Part shown: in pieces, positions 25,816-38,390 of the stretch
How the letters are laid out: every line of letters starts with the position of its first letter
How positions within the stretch are numbered: the stretch's first letter is position 1
Assembly (NCBI RefSeq): GCF_901933205.1
Contig: NC_044573.1
Location: 34,444,993-34,508,992 of the forward strand
Reading direction: 5' to 3'
Origin: Camarhynchus parvulus
Taxonomy: Eukaryota; Chordata; Aves; Passeriformes; Thraupidae
Length of the DNA stretch: 64,000 bases
Position numbers and translations under genes: made by a program
The notes under the pieces: generated by a model
Database searches by the model: none
What the model saw: the letters and a program-made list of their open reading frames with translations, nothing else
What the model was told of the DNA's origin: nothing

Positions 25816-27169
25816 TTATTTTGAGCTTATATAAATTACTCAGGAAGTGCCTGGGAAAGGTTGGGTTTGCTTAGACTGTTGGTTATTGTATACTGAATAT
25901 GTGAACAGGTCTACACTAGAGGCTGAGAAAAACTTTAGCCTTTTTTACAGGGACAGCAAATTTTAATAAATATTTGCAACAGTGGGGTTAGTGATCTTTC
26001 AGGTACACAAGAAGAGGGGAAGAGGCTTTTCTAAAACTCAGCATTGAAATTTCAGTGAAAAGCATTATTGTAGTCTGTCTTTGTTCCCAAGATATTATCA
26101 TACGTTGTCTTCCTTGATGACATTGTATGGAGAAAAATATTCATGGTTGAAGTACATTTAAGAGCTTTAGAAAAGCATAATTTGATAAATTTTATCAGTA
26201 AAACAAACAAAAGGCCAGATGATGAGCATTTGGGACTTACTTGCTTAGTACCAGTCCTAATTGAATTGGTTTTGGCATTGACAAGAAATTGGTCTTATTC
26301 CAGCATATGTGGAAATCTATCAAAGAAAATGACAACTATTGTCTAGAATTTTGAGTGCCTTTTCATGCTTTCCTAGTAAATTCAAGCATTCAGAAAGTTT
26401 TATTAACTGTTTTGAGCAGAGGATATGCTGTACATGATGAAGGCAAGCAAGAGAGTGATGTTGTGCCCGGGTGTGTGACTAATAAACACTGCAGGGCAGA
26501 GCAGTACTTCCCACAGTCAATTGCTCAGCAAAAGGTTCAGATTAAAACATTTTTTTGAGGCTTCTCTGATGGAGATTTATCACCTTGTGTGTACACTTGA
26601 GGGAAGAACTCTGTGCTTTGTAACTCTTCTTCCCTTTGATTGTTTGCATCAGCTTGGTAATCTGTATTCTCCTCACTGTTTTCATTGGCTATGATTTACT
26701 GCAACAATTCTTCATACTTCCTTTATTAAGTAGGTGAGGTACCTATAGGAGCTGTATAGGTGGTTCATGAGTCATATACTGTTAAGCAAGATAGGAAAGA
26801 AGGGTGGCAAAAAGTGAGTTTATTTTTATAATGTTGACAATTATTCATTTTGCTCTTCAGGAATACTGAGTAATTAACACTTGCTTAATTCAGACATTAA
26901 TATAATGAAGCAGGACTTCAAGTGCATTAGAAGCTGAAATAGAGGTATTGGACAGCAGCATAAGTATAATGAAGGGCAATGCTAAATGCTAGAATGTTGG
27001 ATGCTGCAGTACCAGTACATTGGGATACTGTGCCATTAAAAGAGTAGATTTTTGTATTGCAATCAGTTCTGGAAGTGGCAGGATACATATTAATGCTTGC
27101 ACATGATTATGAGTTGTGCAGGAAGTAAAGTATATTATATATGTCCAGATAAACCAGGAGTTTCTGACC

Positions 27170-27240
27170 CTGCTGCTTATATTTTGGAGGGAGGCAAAAG
27201 AGAAAGAAATCGTTAAGGGAGGGGAAGGGGAGACTAAAAA
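27170..27240. other. Purine-rich tract
   Basis: About 70 bp that is nearly all A and G on the plus strand, including GGGAGGGGAAGGGGAG at 27217-27232. Such tracts can form triplex or G-rich structures, but only three G-tracts lie close together, which is short of a canonical quadruplex. Confidence 0.5.
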
Positions 27241-29399
27241 CTGATTATTTAGTGAACAATGTAATGACTGAAAGTCCATTGGGATACAGTTGAAAGGGCA
27301 TACTGTAATTAGATCGTTTGATGACCTGGAATAAAGGATCTTCGCTGAAGCTCTGCTGAGAGTCAAGGTTTTCATCTTCCTTCCTTCGCTAGTTTTTCCT
27401 CTTTCCAAATATATATACATGGCATCTGTTCATATTGAGAATTCAGAAATAGGCATTTTAGCTCTGGTAAATCATAATTGTTACTTCATGTATCTCCTAC
27501 TTTTTATAATTAGTCTCTTGTGGCAATCTCTGCACAGAGAAGTAAATGCAGTTTTTTGCAGTTTCAGAGCTCCCTGTTTTTAAAGCAAGTATGTTTCAAT
27601 GTGTGTATCAGTCATATTTTTAGGATGTGAAAGAACAGTTTATGCCATTTAAAACTTTCTGACTTGGATTGTAACATAGATCTAGCAGTAGCTTACAGGA
27701 AAATAGTGTTCTGGAAACTGCATCATTCAAGGAAACTTGGCACTTTAATTTTACTACGTCCTTAACATTTCGTTTTTCATTCAGTTGCATTGCTCAATAA
27801 TTATAAATTCCTTCTTCTGTGGTTTCTTAAGCAGAGGTCTTAAGATTTTAATTGATAGTTCATCATCTTAAAATCATACTCCAATTCTTAGTTTCTAAAT
27901 TTTTGGAAGAACGTTTATTAATGGAAGGAGAAATATTTTCAGCACCAAGTAGAACATTTTTGAGAGGACAAGCCAAGACACAATGTAGAAAATGCTTAGT
28001 ACTCATTTTAAGGATTCTCCTGTTAAGTTGCTAATCATGTCAGGCTTCACCTTGTGCTGCAGTACAAATGTAGAGAACATAGTGCTGCCTATAACAGGTT
28101 TAACTCTCAAATAGTAGAAATTAATGAAACCCAGGCACCTATTTCTTGCATATTACTCTAAAAGAAGGGGAGATCTTATATTTGGAGTAGTAGTTCCAGT
28201 AGGGTTATTAATTATGCCTCATCTCCTACATAGTTTTAGTTGGTAGAATTCAGCATACTTTCAGGTTACTGCATTTTCCAACACCAGATTCTTAAGCCAA
28301 AAGATACCATCCAAACTGACCTCCAGCTTAGAATGACAACTATAATTTTAGCCAGTGAAACTTAATTCAAGAGACTAATAGCCAGATTACTCATATGTAA
28401 TAACCAGTGAAAATACTCAGATGCAGTACACACCACAAACTGTATAACTCATTCTTTCCCAGAAAACCTTTAAATTGAAATTCAGGCCTTCCTTACTCTA
28501 AGTTGAAAATGGGCATTCAGGCTAGTTGTTTTCAGATTATGTAGTAAAAGCAAGGGTGCTGGATAAAAAATTGCATGTTTGTAACATCAAAACAAACTCT
28601 TAATAATTTTAACATTTTGGAAAGAGAAGCAAAGATCCTTTTTCTACTTGCTGTAATAGATTTTTTGGTTTGGATGCTTTGAGGTAGAACTGTCCTGTAC
28701 CATGCTTACAGTAAGTCTCCCAAAATGCTAAGTTTTCACTTTAAAATTAGAATATGTAAGAGTTCAAAATACGAAGTCAAACTTCACACTGCAAGAACTC
28801 ATGTCTGCATGATGAAATATTAACATCAGTGGTTTAGAATTAGATCTGTTCTGTCTTGCAGAGCTTTGCTTTCCAAACAGACAGTTTTTGCAGGCTTTCT
28901 GATTCGTGGTAAGCCTTTCCAAATCCCTGCCGAGACCTTGAGAAGATCCTGCTGTCTTTTCCACATCTGTGGGTGGTTTGTTCACCTGTTGTGTGCCTTC
29001 TCAGGGATCTCCTGTGCACTGAGATCCTGTGTCTCTGCCTGTCCACTGTCTCATCCTGAGACTGTGGCAGCTTCCCGTGGCTGGGTATGGTTAGCTGCCT
29101 CAAGGGAAAGGAATACTTTCTGTTTTTCATAAGATCTCACCTAAGAGAGTTCAACACACTGAACACAGCAAAAATGCAATCTTCTTCATGGTTCTTTAAC
29201 AAATGCTGAGTGTTTGTTTAATTGACAAATAACACACTAAGCACTAAGTACTACAAGTGTAGTGAGCTCAGAATGAGCGGAGCACTGCCCTGGGGATACC
29301 CCTGCACATTCTGGGATGCCTTACTTCCATATAGGAAGAGCATAGCTATCTTAATGAGCACTTGACAGGTTAATCTGTTGTCTCTCCTTTCTGATGTGA

Positions 29400-29610
29400 C
29401 TGTATGGGAACCTGGCAGAATTCCCCAGTGACCGTGGTCTGCCTTGGGTTGCTGCAGTGGCCCTGCAGCACTGCAGCTTCTGGTTCACTACAGGGTAGTT
29501 GCTTTGTTGTGAACCGTAGGAAGCCTGGCTTGAGACTGTTGCCAGCTGCTGTTTCCAATGCTGGTACAGCTCCAGAGGCAGGAGAAAGGCAGGGTTCTAC
29601 AAATAGTAAG
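29400..29610. other. GC-richer block, unidentified
   Basis: About 200 bp with G+C above half and repeated CTGCAG-type motifs (near 29451-29480). It is open on both strands (29404-29628 plus, 29370-29615 minus), as expected for a GC-rich stretch with few stop codons. I recognise no protein or repeat. Confidence 0.35.
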
Positions 29611-29990
29611 GCCAAGGAAATGACATAAATCTAAAAATCAGTTATCTAAAATAAACCACATATTTTTCCATTGCAATTTTTCACCAAGGCTTTGTTATAA
29701 TAACCCATTCCCAAGTGTTCTATTTCTGAAGGACACTTTACTTCCACAAGGAATTAGCATCTTCAGCCAAAGCTTGAACTTTCCCTGTGGTTATTAAATA
29801 TGAGATGAATTCCCTACCAGTCTCTCCCGTGCTGAGGACTTCAGTTCTTTTTCTGAGGCATAGTCAACTGTTCTGTTCTCCTGCCCTGTCATCTGTCATA
29901 CTGTTTCAAAGTGCATACTTACCAGCTAGTTTGCATTGAAAGCTTAATTTTATTGAAATTTGGCTGATGTGACTGGACAGGAGTCTTGAA

Positions 29991-30010
29991 TTACAGAAGA
30001 TTACAGAAGA
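29991..30010. repeat. Perfect tandem duplication of a 10-mer
   Basis: TTACAGAAGA occurs twice head to tail. Confidence 0.9.
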
Positions 30011-31339
30011 TAACAATTTTAATATTACACCATCAGCATAGTCTTGTGCTGTAGTCATATGCTTATGAATAGTTCTTTCACTTTATTTTACCTACAGTAT
30101 GTATTAAAAACCAATATTTATTTGTTGTTTTGAGTTGTTGTGATCAAATATAGTAGTTAAACAGCTTGATCAATGTAGCTAGCAAGAAAGACAGCTTGCA
30201 TTTGATGGTGTGTTTTGAGGTGGTGTGCTTTTTTGATTTTTAAAAGGGCAGTGCCATAATGCAAGCCTGAATGAGCATCTCAAATTGCATTAAGGGTTAT
30301 ACAGATTAAAAACAAAAATCTTTTTCTGTTCAACTTATATAGACAGTAAGTGCAGGATGCCAACAAATGTGAAACTGCAAAGAGTCAGTGGAAATCTGGT
30401 TAGTATTAAGGCTAGCATTGGAAATGTAGCAGTGACATGATTTGTATTTGTATCTTAGCAAGAGCTTAATAAGGATTTAGAGATAACGACACTGTGGGAC
30501 AGTCTAGCAATCTGAGGGTGGCAGCTGAACTTTTTGTGAGAGTGACCATTTGTCCTTCAGCCTTTCTATTTAATTATCTTTCCTTTTTTTCTCGGGTTGT
30601 GGTTACAGTGAGACAGAAGTAATAGATCTGAATAATTATTCTAATTGAATATTCATTATTGAATATTAAGCAGGTCATTTTACATACAGGTCATTTTGAA
30701 TTATACATTGCTTTTGCATGGCAGTAGGTATTGGTGTTAGATGTGCATTCTGCTTATTTTTGTTTTGACTTGCTCTTAGTGCATAGCTCTTGTTTTTTAA
30801 TCGTTTCAAGAACCTTACTAATGGTAACTAGCTTGTGCTCTTAGGAGAAGGTTCCTAGGTGTGTTTGTAACTTTTTTTGAATTGGAAAAGTTCATTTGAA
30901 CTTGTTCAGTGTATAAAGAGAAGTATTACGGTTATTTTTATTACAATTCTGTAACGGGAGAAAAGATCCCATTGAATGGGGTACATACATGGATTTTAAA
31001 GATGAAGGTGCAAAAGATCTAGAGCCTGCAAACTAAAACTTAAGAAAAAAAATGCATTAATGTTAAGGCTGGTTAAGCTTTAAATTAGTATTTTTCCTAT
31101 TACTCACAGTTTTAAAGTCAAGCTCTGGGTAACTTTCTAGAAAGATTCATAGGCTTAATTGGAGAAAATAGCTGCTTGTTTGTTTTGGTGGGGTGGTATG
31201 TGAGTGTTACAGAAGTCAATTTATGTAATACCAATTCTTCCACTTGGTATTGAAATAGTTTGAGGATCTATATGTATGAATGGTTACAAAATTTATTTGA
31301 ATGGAGTGTAAAGCAAGGGAGTAATGGTCTACACTAGTG

Positions 31340-32485
31340 AAGACAAAGTCATCTGGACTACTCAGCATGGATTCACCATGGTGAAGTCATGCTTGACCAA
31401 CTCAATAGCCTTCCTTAATGATATGACTGGCTTGGTAGATGAGAGGAAAACAGTAGACAGTTGCCTAGGTTGGCTTCAATAAGGCTTTTGGCACTGCTTC
31501 CAGTAAGATCCTCATAGAGAAGCTGATGAAATGTGGGCTGGCTGAGCAGACAGTGAGGTAAAAACTGGTTAAATGGCCAGGTCCACAGAATGGTGGTCAT
31601 TAGTTCAAAGCCTAGCTGAGTCTGGCAGCTAGTGGTGTACCCAGGAGTGAGTACTGGAACCAGTCCTGTTGAACATCTTCATTAATGATTTGGATGATGG
31701 GGCAGATTTGTTGATGATACAGATGGGTGGACTGGCTAGTGACATGACACCAGAGGGTCATGCTGCCATCCATAAGGACCCTAACAGCCTGGAGAAATGG
31801 GCTGGCAGGATCAACAAGGTGGAGTGCTAAGCCCTGCATCTGAAGAGCAAAAACCCCAGACAGCACCAGCATATGCTCAGGGCTGCCCAGCTGGAAAGCA
31901 GCTTGGCAGAAAAGGCTCTGGCTGTCTGGGTGATCATGGGCCAGCTCTGAGCCCTTGCAGCAAAGACCGATGGTATCTTGGGGCTGCATTAGAGTGTTGC
32001 CATCAGGTGAAGGGAGGAGATCCTTTCCCATTACTCAAGCCTGATGAGGCTATACCTGGAGTATTGTATCCAGCTCTGGGCTTCCCAAGAGAGCTGTGGC
32101 CATAGCAGAGTGTCCATCAAAGAGGACAAAGATGATTAGTGACTAGAGTGTGTCTCTCATGATGAAAGGCTCGAGAAGGCTGGAACTGTTCTGCTTGTAG
32201 AAGAGGAGGCTCGGGAGTGGTCTCCGCAGTTATTACCTGAAGGGATGGCATACCGTAGACAGGGCCAGGCTCTTTCCAGTGATGCCCAGTGACAGCCGCA
32301 GGGGCAATGGTCACACACTGAAACACAGGAGATTCCCTCTGAACATCAGGAAACACTTTTTCCTTTTGAGAGTGATCAAGTGCTGGCAAAGGTTAAACCA
32401 AAGCCTTTATCCTTAGAGATACACAGAAGCCATCTAGATGTGATCCTGGGCAGCTTGCTCAGGATGGCCCTGCTTGAGTAGATTT
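31340..32485 (+). mobile_element. CR1 LINE, 5'-truncated, from mid reverse transcriptase to the 3' UTR
   Basis: This plus-strand copy is collinear with avian CR1. It starts inside the ORF2 reverse-transcriptase domain. Conceptual reading gives FNKAFGT at 31475-31495, equivalent to the family's DFSKAFDT block; IFINDLDDG at 31675-31701; and FVDDT at 31707-31721, corresponding to the FADDT/YADD catalytic motif. The last two lie in different frames, so a small indel separates them. The rest is the C-terminal and 3' UTR part, including GAAACACAGGAGATTCCCTC and ATCAGGAAACACTTTTTCC near 32321-32362 and CTTGCTCAGGATGGCCCTG near 32453-32471. The copy carries many stops and frameshifts and has lost the first catalytic aspartate (Asp to Gly), so it cannot encode an active enzyme. 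The 3' end near 32485 is approximate, because the usual octamer tail is not recognisable. Confidence 0.9.
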
Positions 32486-35117
32486 GGACCTTGTGTATTT
32501 CTGTCTTCCTGATTTAAATAAAATAATACAACTGACTTTGTTCTATGGAAGAAAAAAAAAAGGATTTATTAAAAATAAAAATACTGCTTGCAAGGGCTCT
32601 TATGTTCTTGTCCACTCAATTGTGAACTTCAGCATAGGTCTTCAGGAACAGAAGATATATATTGCTTGGCTGAAAAAAAAATGCAGTGTTTACTGCAGGG
32701 AAAATTTTCTAGGGTAGGCATGTAAGACAGGAAGGCACTGGCTGTATCATACTGTTCTTTCATTGAACAAGGAGACTAATCATTGTTGTCAGTCCGACTT
32801 TTAAAATAAAGGATTTTTAAGGATTTTTATCCTGTGAAACAATTGTAGAGCAGTAGAAATAACATCCAATTCAGAAATTGTTATAATCATGAGCTAAATA
32901 TTTTAATATATTCTTCTGTATTCTTAGCATGCTTTCATCTTACTATCGTCAAACTGCAAATGTTCTATTATGTAAAAATATTGAAGCTGCATTCTGCAGT
33001 AAATTTTTGCTTTAATAGTTGTATTACAATGCCAAAATATTGCAAGAAAATGACCATTTCCCAAACAGCTTTCATGTATTTTTGAAAGGTTATTACAATC
33101 TTTTGCCCTAAAACCTTGGATGAGAAACATTTAATTATTATTCTTTAGAGTGTGACTTGATTTTCATACTATTACCATTCAGATTTGGAAGAAAATTGAC
33201 TCTTGGTAGTGTGTCTCACCTCATATACAACATCCAGATTTTAATTTCATAGTTCAATTGAGATATTCTTTTCATGTTTCAGAACTGTAGAAGAAGTAAC
33301 CATGAAGTCATGAGAAATCCAGCCTTTAAAGCAAAATGTTTGAAAATATAGATCAACATTTTATCTGCATGTGTCTTTTGGGGATGGAAAAAGTCCAACA
33401 AATGTTAATATCCAAAATTAATTTTTCCAAGAAAATTGGTTGCAAGTAAATATGGAGTAACAGCAAGAGCTTTTTTGTTGTTCTGGTTTTGGGGTTTTGT
33501 ACCTCTCTCCCTGCTGTTTTTCATAAGTGTCCTACTTTGCCTCAGCAATCTTTTGGTGTTTTTTCTGGTTCACCGAAAGTGCTGCGGAGTTTCGCATTTT
33601 AACAGGGTCAAAATTCTGTCTTGTACAGTAGACTAAACCTTAATTTTCTGTTATTATATGATAGCTGCTTTAAATTCAAAAAGATGAAAGATACTGTAGT
33701 TTTTTAGACTGTACTCTACTTCCCCATTAAGTGCTTAATCATTTAATTCATGGAGCTAATTTAAAGTTAAGAAAATATTGTAAAACTACAGTAGATCTTT
33801 TTTTCAAAATGCTTTTCATGTCATGCTGACTTGTTCCAGTAAGAGAACTTCAGCAGGACAAAAATAATGGTTTATTGTGTGAGAAGTGCCTTAGACACCT
33901 TGTTTCTGAACTTTCTTCATTAAAGCTTCATTGAGGAAGGTATGAAAATCAAGTTGTACTCACTCACTTTTTTCATTTGCTGCTTGCAGTATAACCTTAA
34001 AGGATGTTGTGAAATTATCATCTGCCACTTGTCTGTATTACAGTATTTGGAGGTTGACAAAACTTCACTTAGTGAGAACACTTGAACTTGCTTCTATGCC
34101 TGAAGTAAAAGGCCTTCAAAAAGCAGCCCTGTAGAAGGACCATAAAGAGGTTAAAGCTGTCCCTTCGACTAGTAATTGCAGCAGTTTAAATTGCCAGATG
34201 ACTAATGGTGAGCCTTCCAGCATGGAGTTTCTCTCCTCTGCTGGCTGAACAGCTCCTCTCAGCCCTCTTCCAGTTGTCTGTCCAGATCAGCCCTTTCTGA
34301 CCCCTCCTGCAATGTCGCTTCTACACTGCAGCTCTTGCCTTCTCCCATACACTTCTGTACGTGGCACAAGCAAAGTTCATAAATAAAAAATACAATTATA
34401 TCTTTTCTCACTACTTCTAGATTACTTAAAACAGTCTCTTTCATAGCAGACTATGCTGTCTAGCAGCACTGCAGCATAGTCTTGGTATGGTTATCAGCAT
34501 ATAAACATAAGTTTTGTATAAAAAATTACTCCTAATACTAAAAATATGAGCAACTGATTAAACTGTTCCTTTCTAGAGTGCTTTGTCCTTGCATCATAAT
34601 CTATTTTACCATGTCTCTGTTTGAAGAAAAGCCCAGAAAACCTACACATACATACATAGTGGTACATCTGTTCTTTGAAAGAGTTGAAGATTTTACTGGG
34701 CTGTTTGGATTAGGATCGTTTCTGGTAGGTGCAATTGTGATACATTCTGCACATTTTTTAGTGCATCACAAGTGTGGATATGTTGCATTGTGGTTAACAG
34801 GGAAAATGGGGAAGATGATCCAGGTCACCAAAGGTCTGAAATGCCTTTGCAGATATCCAGATTTGTCCATAGCGTTATGTCAGGATGGGGAAATTGGGTT
34901 CATAGGTCAGATACTTCAGCTGGATGCCTCAAGTTGAGCATGTGTAGGTGACACAACCTCCTTGTCATTGTTAGAAAAGCTCGTGCTGTGTTTTACATTT
35001 TTCTGCCTCTTTTTGCATCTTCCATGGCACCTGCACTAGAAAAAGAAAGATGCATGATATGTAATTAACAACTAAACATATGGTGACTGCCAACTATTCT
35101 TAAAGGCAAAAGAGTAT

Positions 35118-35242
35118 TGAACTAAACAAAAACACCAAAACTGACAGCAAACAAACAAACAAAAAAATCCTTCAAACCCCCCACTCACCCCACCCCTGCA
35201 AAAAACCAACCCAAACCCAACAACAAAGAAAAGAAACCACCT
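35118..35242. repeat. A/C-rich tract, G-rich on the minus strand
   Basis: About 125 bp of A and C with very few G or T. It contains a CAAA microsatellite (35148-35167) and C-tracts of 6, 4, 4, 3 and 3 between about 35177 and 35220. On the minus strand these give several G-tracts with loops of 5, 1, about 13 and 3. It is the longest keto/amino-skewed tract in the window. Confidence 0.7.
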
Positions 35243-38200
35243 TTTCTACTTTTCTGTTTCTGGGGTTACTGGATAATGGCAATAATCAGATACTTTATTC
35301 TTCCTTATCCTTAACTTTTAAGAGTGTATTTTCCTGTATTTCAAACTCCATCCTTATTTGACTGGAATTGGCAACCAGTTTAAAACCTCTCAGGTAGAGG
35401 TGCTAGCAGATTGCATGAACTTGAGAAATTCAAATAAAAAAGGATTAACTTGCTTTTAGCACTGGCAAGAAATGCCAGTATTGCTTCTCTTCTCACATTT
35501 CCTTGAAGAAACCCAAGTTGACATTGCTGAAATGTGATGGTTTTTCTCCTTAATAGAAAATACTGGTGCTGAAATACAATGAGTTCTGGGTTAAAGGGCT
35601 AAGTTTGCCAGTTAGAGGCAACTGAAATATAATTTCAATGAGAAATGATAAAAAAATGTTAGTTACAATTTCTAATGATGAAATGTAATCTGAACCAGAG
35701 ACTTATAATGCTACCTTATTTTGTTGTTTTGTGGGTTTTTCCCCCCCCTCCATATAGTCTTTCAACATAATGTGCTTTTTATTTTAAAAATTTGAGCAAT
35801 ATCTGTGGCACTTGTGGTTTGGTTTCAAAGTAAACCAGACATGTGGGTCTGAAATGTGTTTGAAATCAAGAGTTGAAGGGCAGTGTGTTGAATGGGCTGC
35901 AGACCTAATGGCTGGGTGGCAAGCAATATAAACAAGCTATTTTAAGGCTTTTTTTTAATGGAATAGGCCAATGCTGCTTTAAAAAAAACAAATTATATTA
36001 AAAATCTTTTATCTTGACATTTCCAAAAAGTGAACAGTTTCCATTTGTAAAAGAAAATAATTGCAGTGGACTACCCAGACCTGAAGAAAAGGTTGAGAGT
36101 CTGTTACAGGCAAGTGTGTAAAGTACTGCATTGGTCTCTTGAGAACATGAAGCACATATTTATCACTGTTCCCAGTGTTATACTGGGGCAAACCTCTGCA
36201 GATGAAAGTGTAGGATTAATGCAGCAAGTAGGCAAAATAAGAGGAAATCAGCAAAAATCAAGTAAATTGGGGAAAAAATATTTCTTCACAGGGGTCAGTG
36301 TTAAATCAAAATAAACTTGATAAATTGCGGTGAAGAAAATCGAACTTTTGCTCAGAAGTAATATAGATAAAGGAAAATTACTCAGATTATTGCTCAGGCT
36401 GCTTCAGGGTAGGAGAGACAGATGAAGTTTTGGCTCTGGAAAGGTTGACATGAGCCTTTTGAAGTAAAGGCTGAATCCAAGGTGCTTGTTGCACTTGACA
36501 ATCTGTTTCATATTCACCTTTCCAGGTGACAATATGAGCAGATCTCAAACGGAATATACCCAGGCACTTGAGAAACACTCCAGCCAGAGTGCTGTGAGCC
36601 CAGCTGCTTGCAGATGTACCAGGGCTCCTGCCTGGCAAGGGAAATTACCACTTCCAGAGGGCAGTTGTTTTTCTGGAATAGGTGAGGCATTGTACAGCTA
36701 TAAATGCCTCCATTCGGCCTCCTGTTTCTCTTGTATTTTACAATTGCCTGTTTGTTGGATATGAGAAATAATTAAGTAATTTAAAAGATTAATTGGTTTC
36801 ATAACTGAATTTGCATTCCAGGGATTCTGGAATTGCAGGAAGCTATTCATGCAAAAAATACCTTTGTGTTAGTTCTAAATAGCTCTATAAATGTGAGACT
36901 TCATTGGTTTTATGACTGTAGCCTTTAAACAAATAACTCATCTGTCTTCAACATGATTAATTATTTTAAACATTTAGGGTGAGATTGATTGTCAAAGGTG
37001 ATTAAGATTTTTTTATCTAATATTTTTTCAATACACGATTTGCAATTTAATTAAGATGTTGCTAACCAGCTGTCTTTTACATGGAAGAAAATATTCTCTT
37101 TGTACACTTCTTTAATTAACAGTAGCTATAGGTATTAGATCCATTGAAGGCTTACATTGTAGCACAGACAAAAAAGATTAGTAGTTGAGTTCACAATTTT
37201 TTGTGTTTAAACCAAATGCTATAAACAAACTCATAAGTTCCTTGTCATAGACCTTATGTGGGCAATTTCATCAGTTTTTTATTAATATTGATAGATCTCA
37301 AGGCCCAGACTGGGATACTATGCTGTAATGGGTGTCACTTTGTGGTACTGTGTAATCCTCTATAATTTTCTTCTGTTGTAATATGAATTTTGAAACTGGG
37401 GAGGGGAAATATTTATATAAAGAAATACCCCTTGCATTTCCCCTAAGTCCCAGTTTTTTTCAGATAGAGCATGTGTGCTTTTATTTTGTTTTTGCCCTAG
37501 ATGACAGTAAGTAATTACAAAGACATCATTGTTTTTCTGCAGATTGACATGTGTGGAAATGGTAGTACACAGAATACTGATTTAATTTAGTGGATGCAGG
37601 TTTTTCATAGTTTGTTCTATTTGGCTTGTGTCTCTTGTTCCATAAGTTAGTTTGTATGTAAACTGAATTTCTTATATAGCTGTTTATAGTTAGGATGTTT
37701 CCAGGAACTTCTTTGGGATAAAATCTTCCATTTTATTAAGAACACCTTAGACAACAGTTGCTAAACTTGAGATATATGATTTGATTTCCTTTCAAGTTTC
37801 AAATATGTTTCTATAGAATTTAGAATCCAGTGAGCTTTACCTATCTCATCTTCCTTAAATTCAGTTTCACATTCTGTTCCATTTTGTTTGTAGGTGCTCT
37901 CCCCACTTTCCTGGTTGCACAGTGGGACTTTTCCCACTGCTGCTGGTGCCCAGATGGTCTCCTTGCAGGAGGAGCAGCCTCCGCCGTTCTGTGGGTGAGT
38001 AGAGGCCATTGGGATGGAGGCTTGGACAGTAGTGCCTCTTCTCCTACTTGTCCCTGTTCTCTTCTTGCCAGGCAGCCTGTGAATTCCTCTCAAACTATAT
38101 GTCTTTGGCATGCAGCATTAGCATTTCCCTCCACTTTACAGGCATGGTGGAGGAGGTCTTTTGACAAAACTTTTTATCTGGAGAAAAACTCTTAATAGCC

Positions 38201-38375
38201 TCCCAGAGATGTGGCAGCTCCTGGTTAGTCTGTTAACTGCAGTCAGAAAGAAGCCTCCATTCCCATGGGCCTCTCAGTGTCTGTGGTTCCTGCCATCAGA
38301 AATCTTGGTCAAAAAGCTAAAAGACCGCCAAGTGTTACAGGTCATGGGTTGAATGTATTCTGGTGCTTCCTCTGT

Positions 38376-38390
38376 TTCTTCTTCTTCTTC
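38376..38390. repeat. (TTC)5 microsatellite
   Basis: Five uninterrupted TTC units. Confidence 0.85.

Larger units (their letters stand above)
20323..31339. other. Non-coding DNA, no gene identified
   Basis: No supportable gene. The segment includes a triple direct repeat (22514-22550), an A/C tract (25143-25190), a GC-richer block with frame-broken open reading on the minus strand (about 25254-25815), a purine-rich tract (27170-27240), a second GC-richer block (29400-29610) and a perfect tandem 10-mer (29991-30010). A region resembling an exon at 22922-23092 was examined and rejected because its frames are closed. Confidence 0.7.

Noticed and set aside
31612..32105. Open frames of 139 and 102 codons on opposite strands
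   Set aside because: They lie within the plus-strand CR1. Neither is the RT frame, and the element itself is frame-broken.
36651..36664. CTTCCAGAGGGCAG as a second CTCF site
   Set aside because: Two mismatches fall in the leading CCA of the core. It is too weak to call without binding data.
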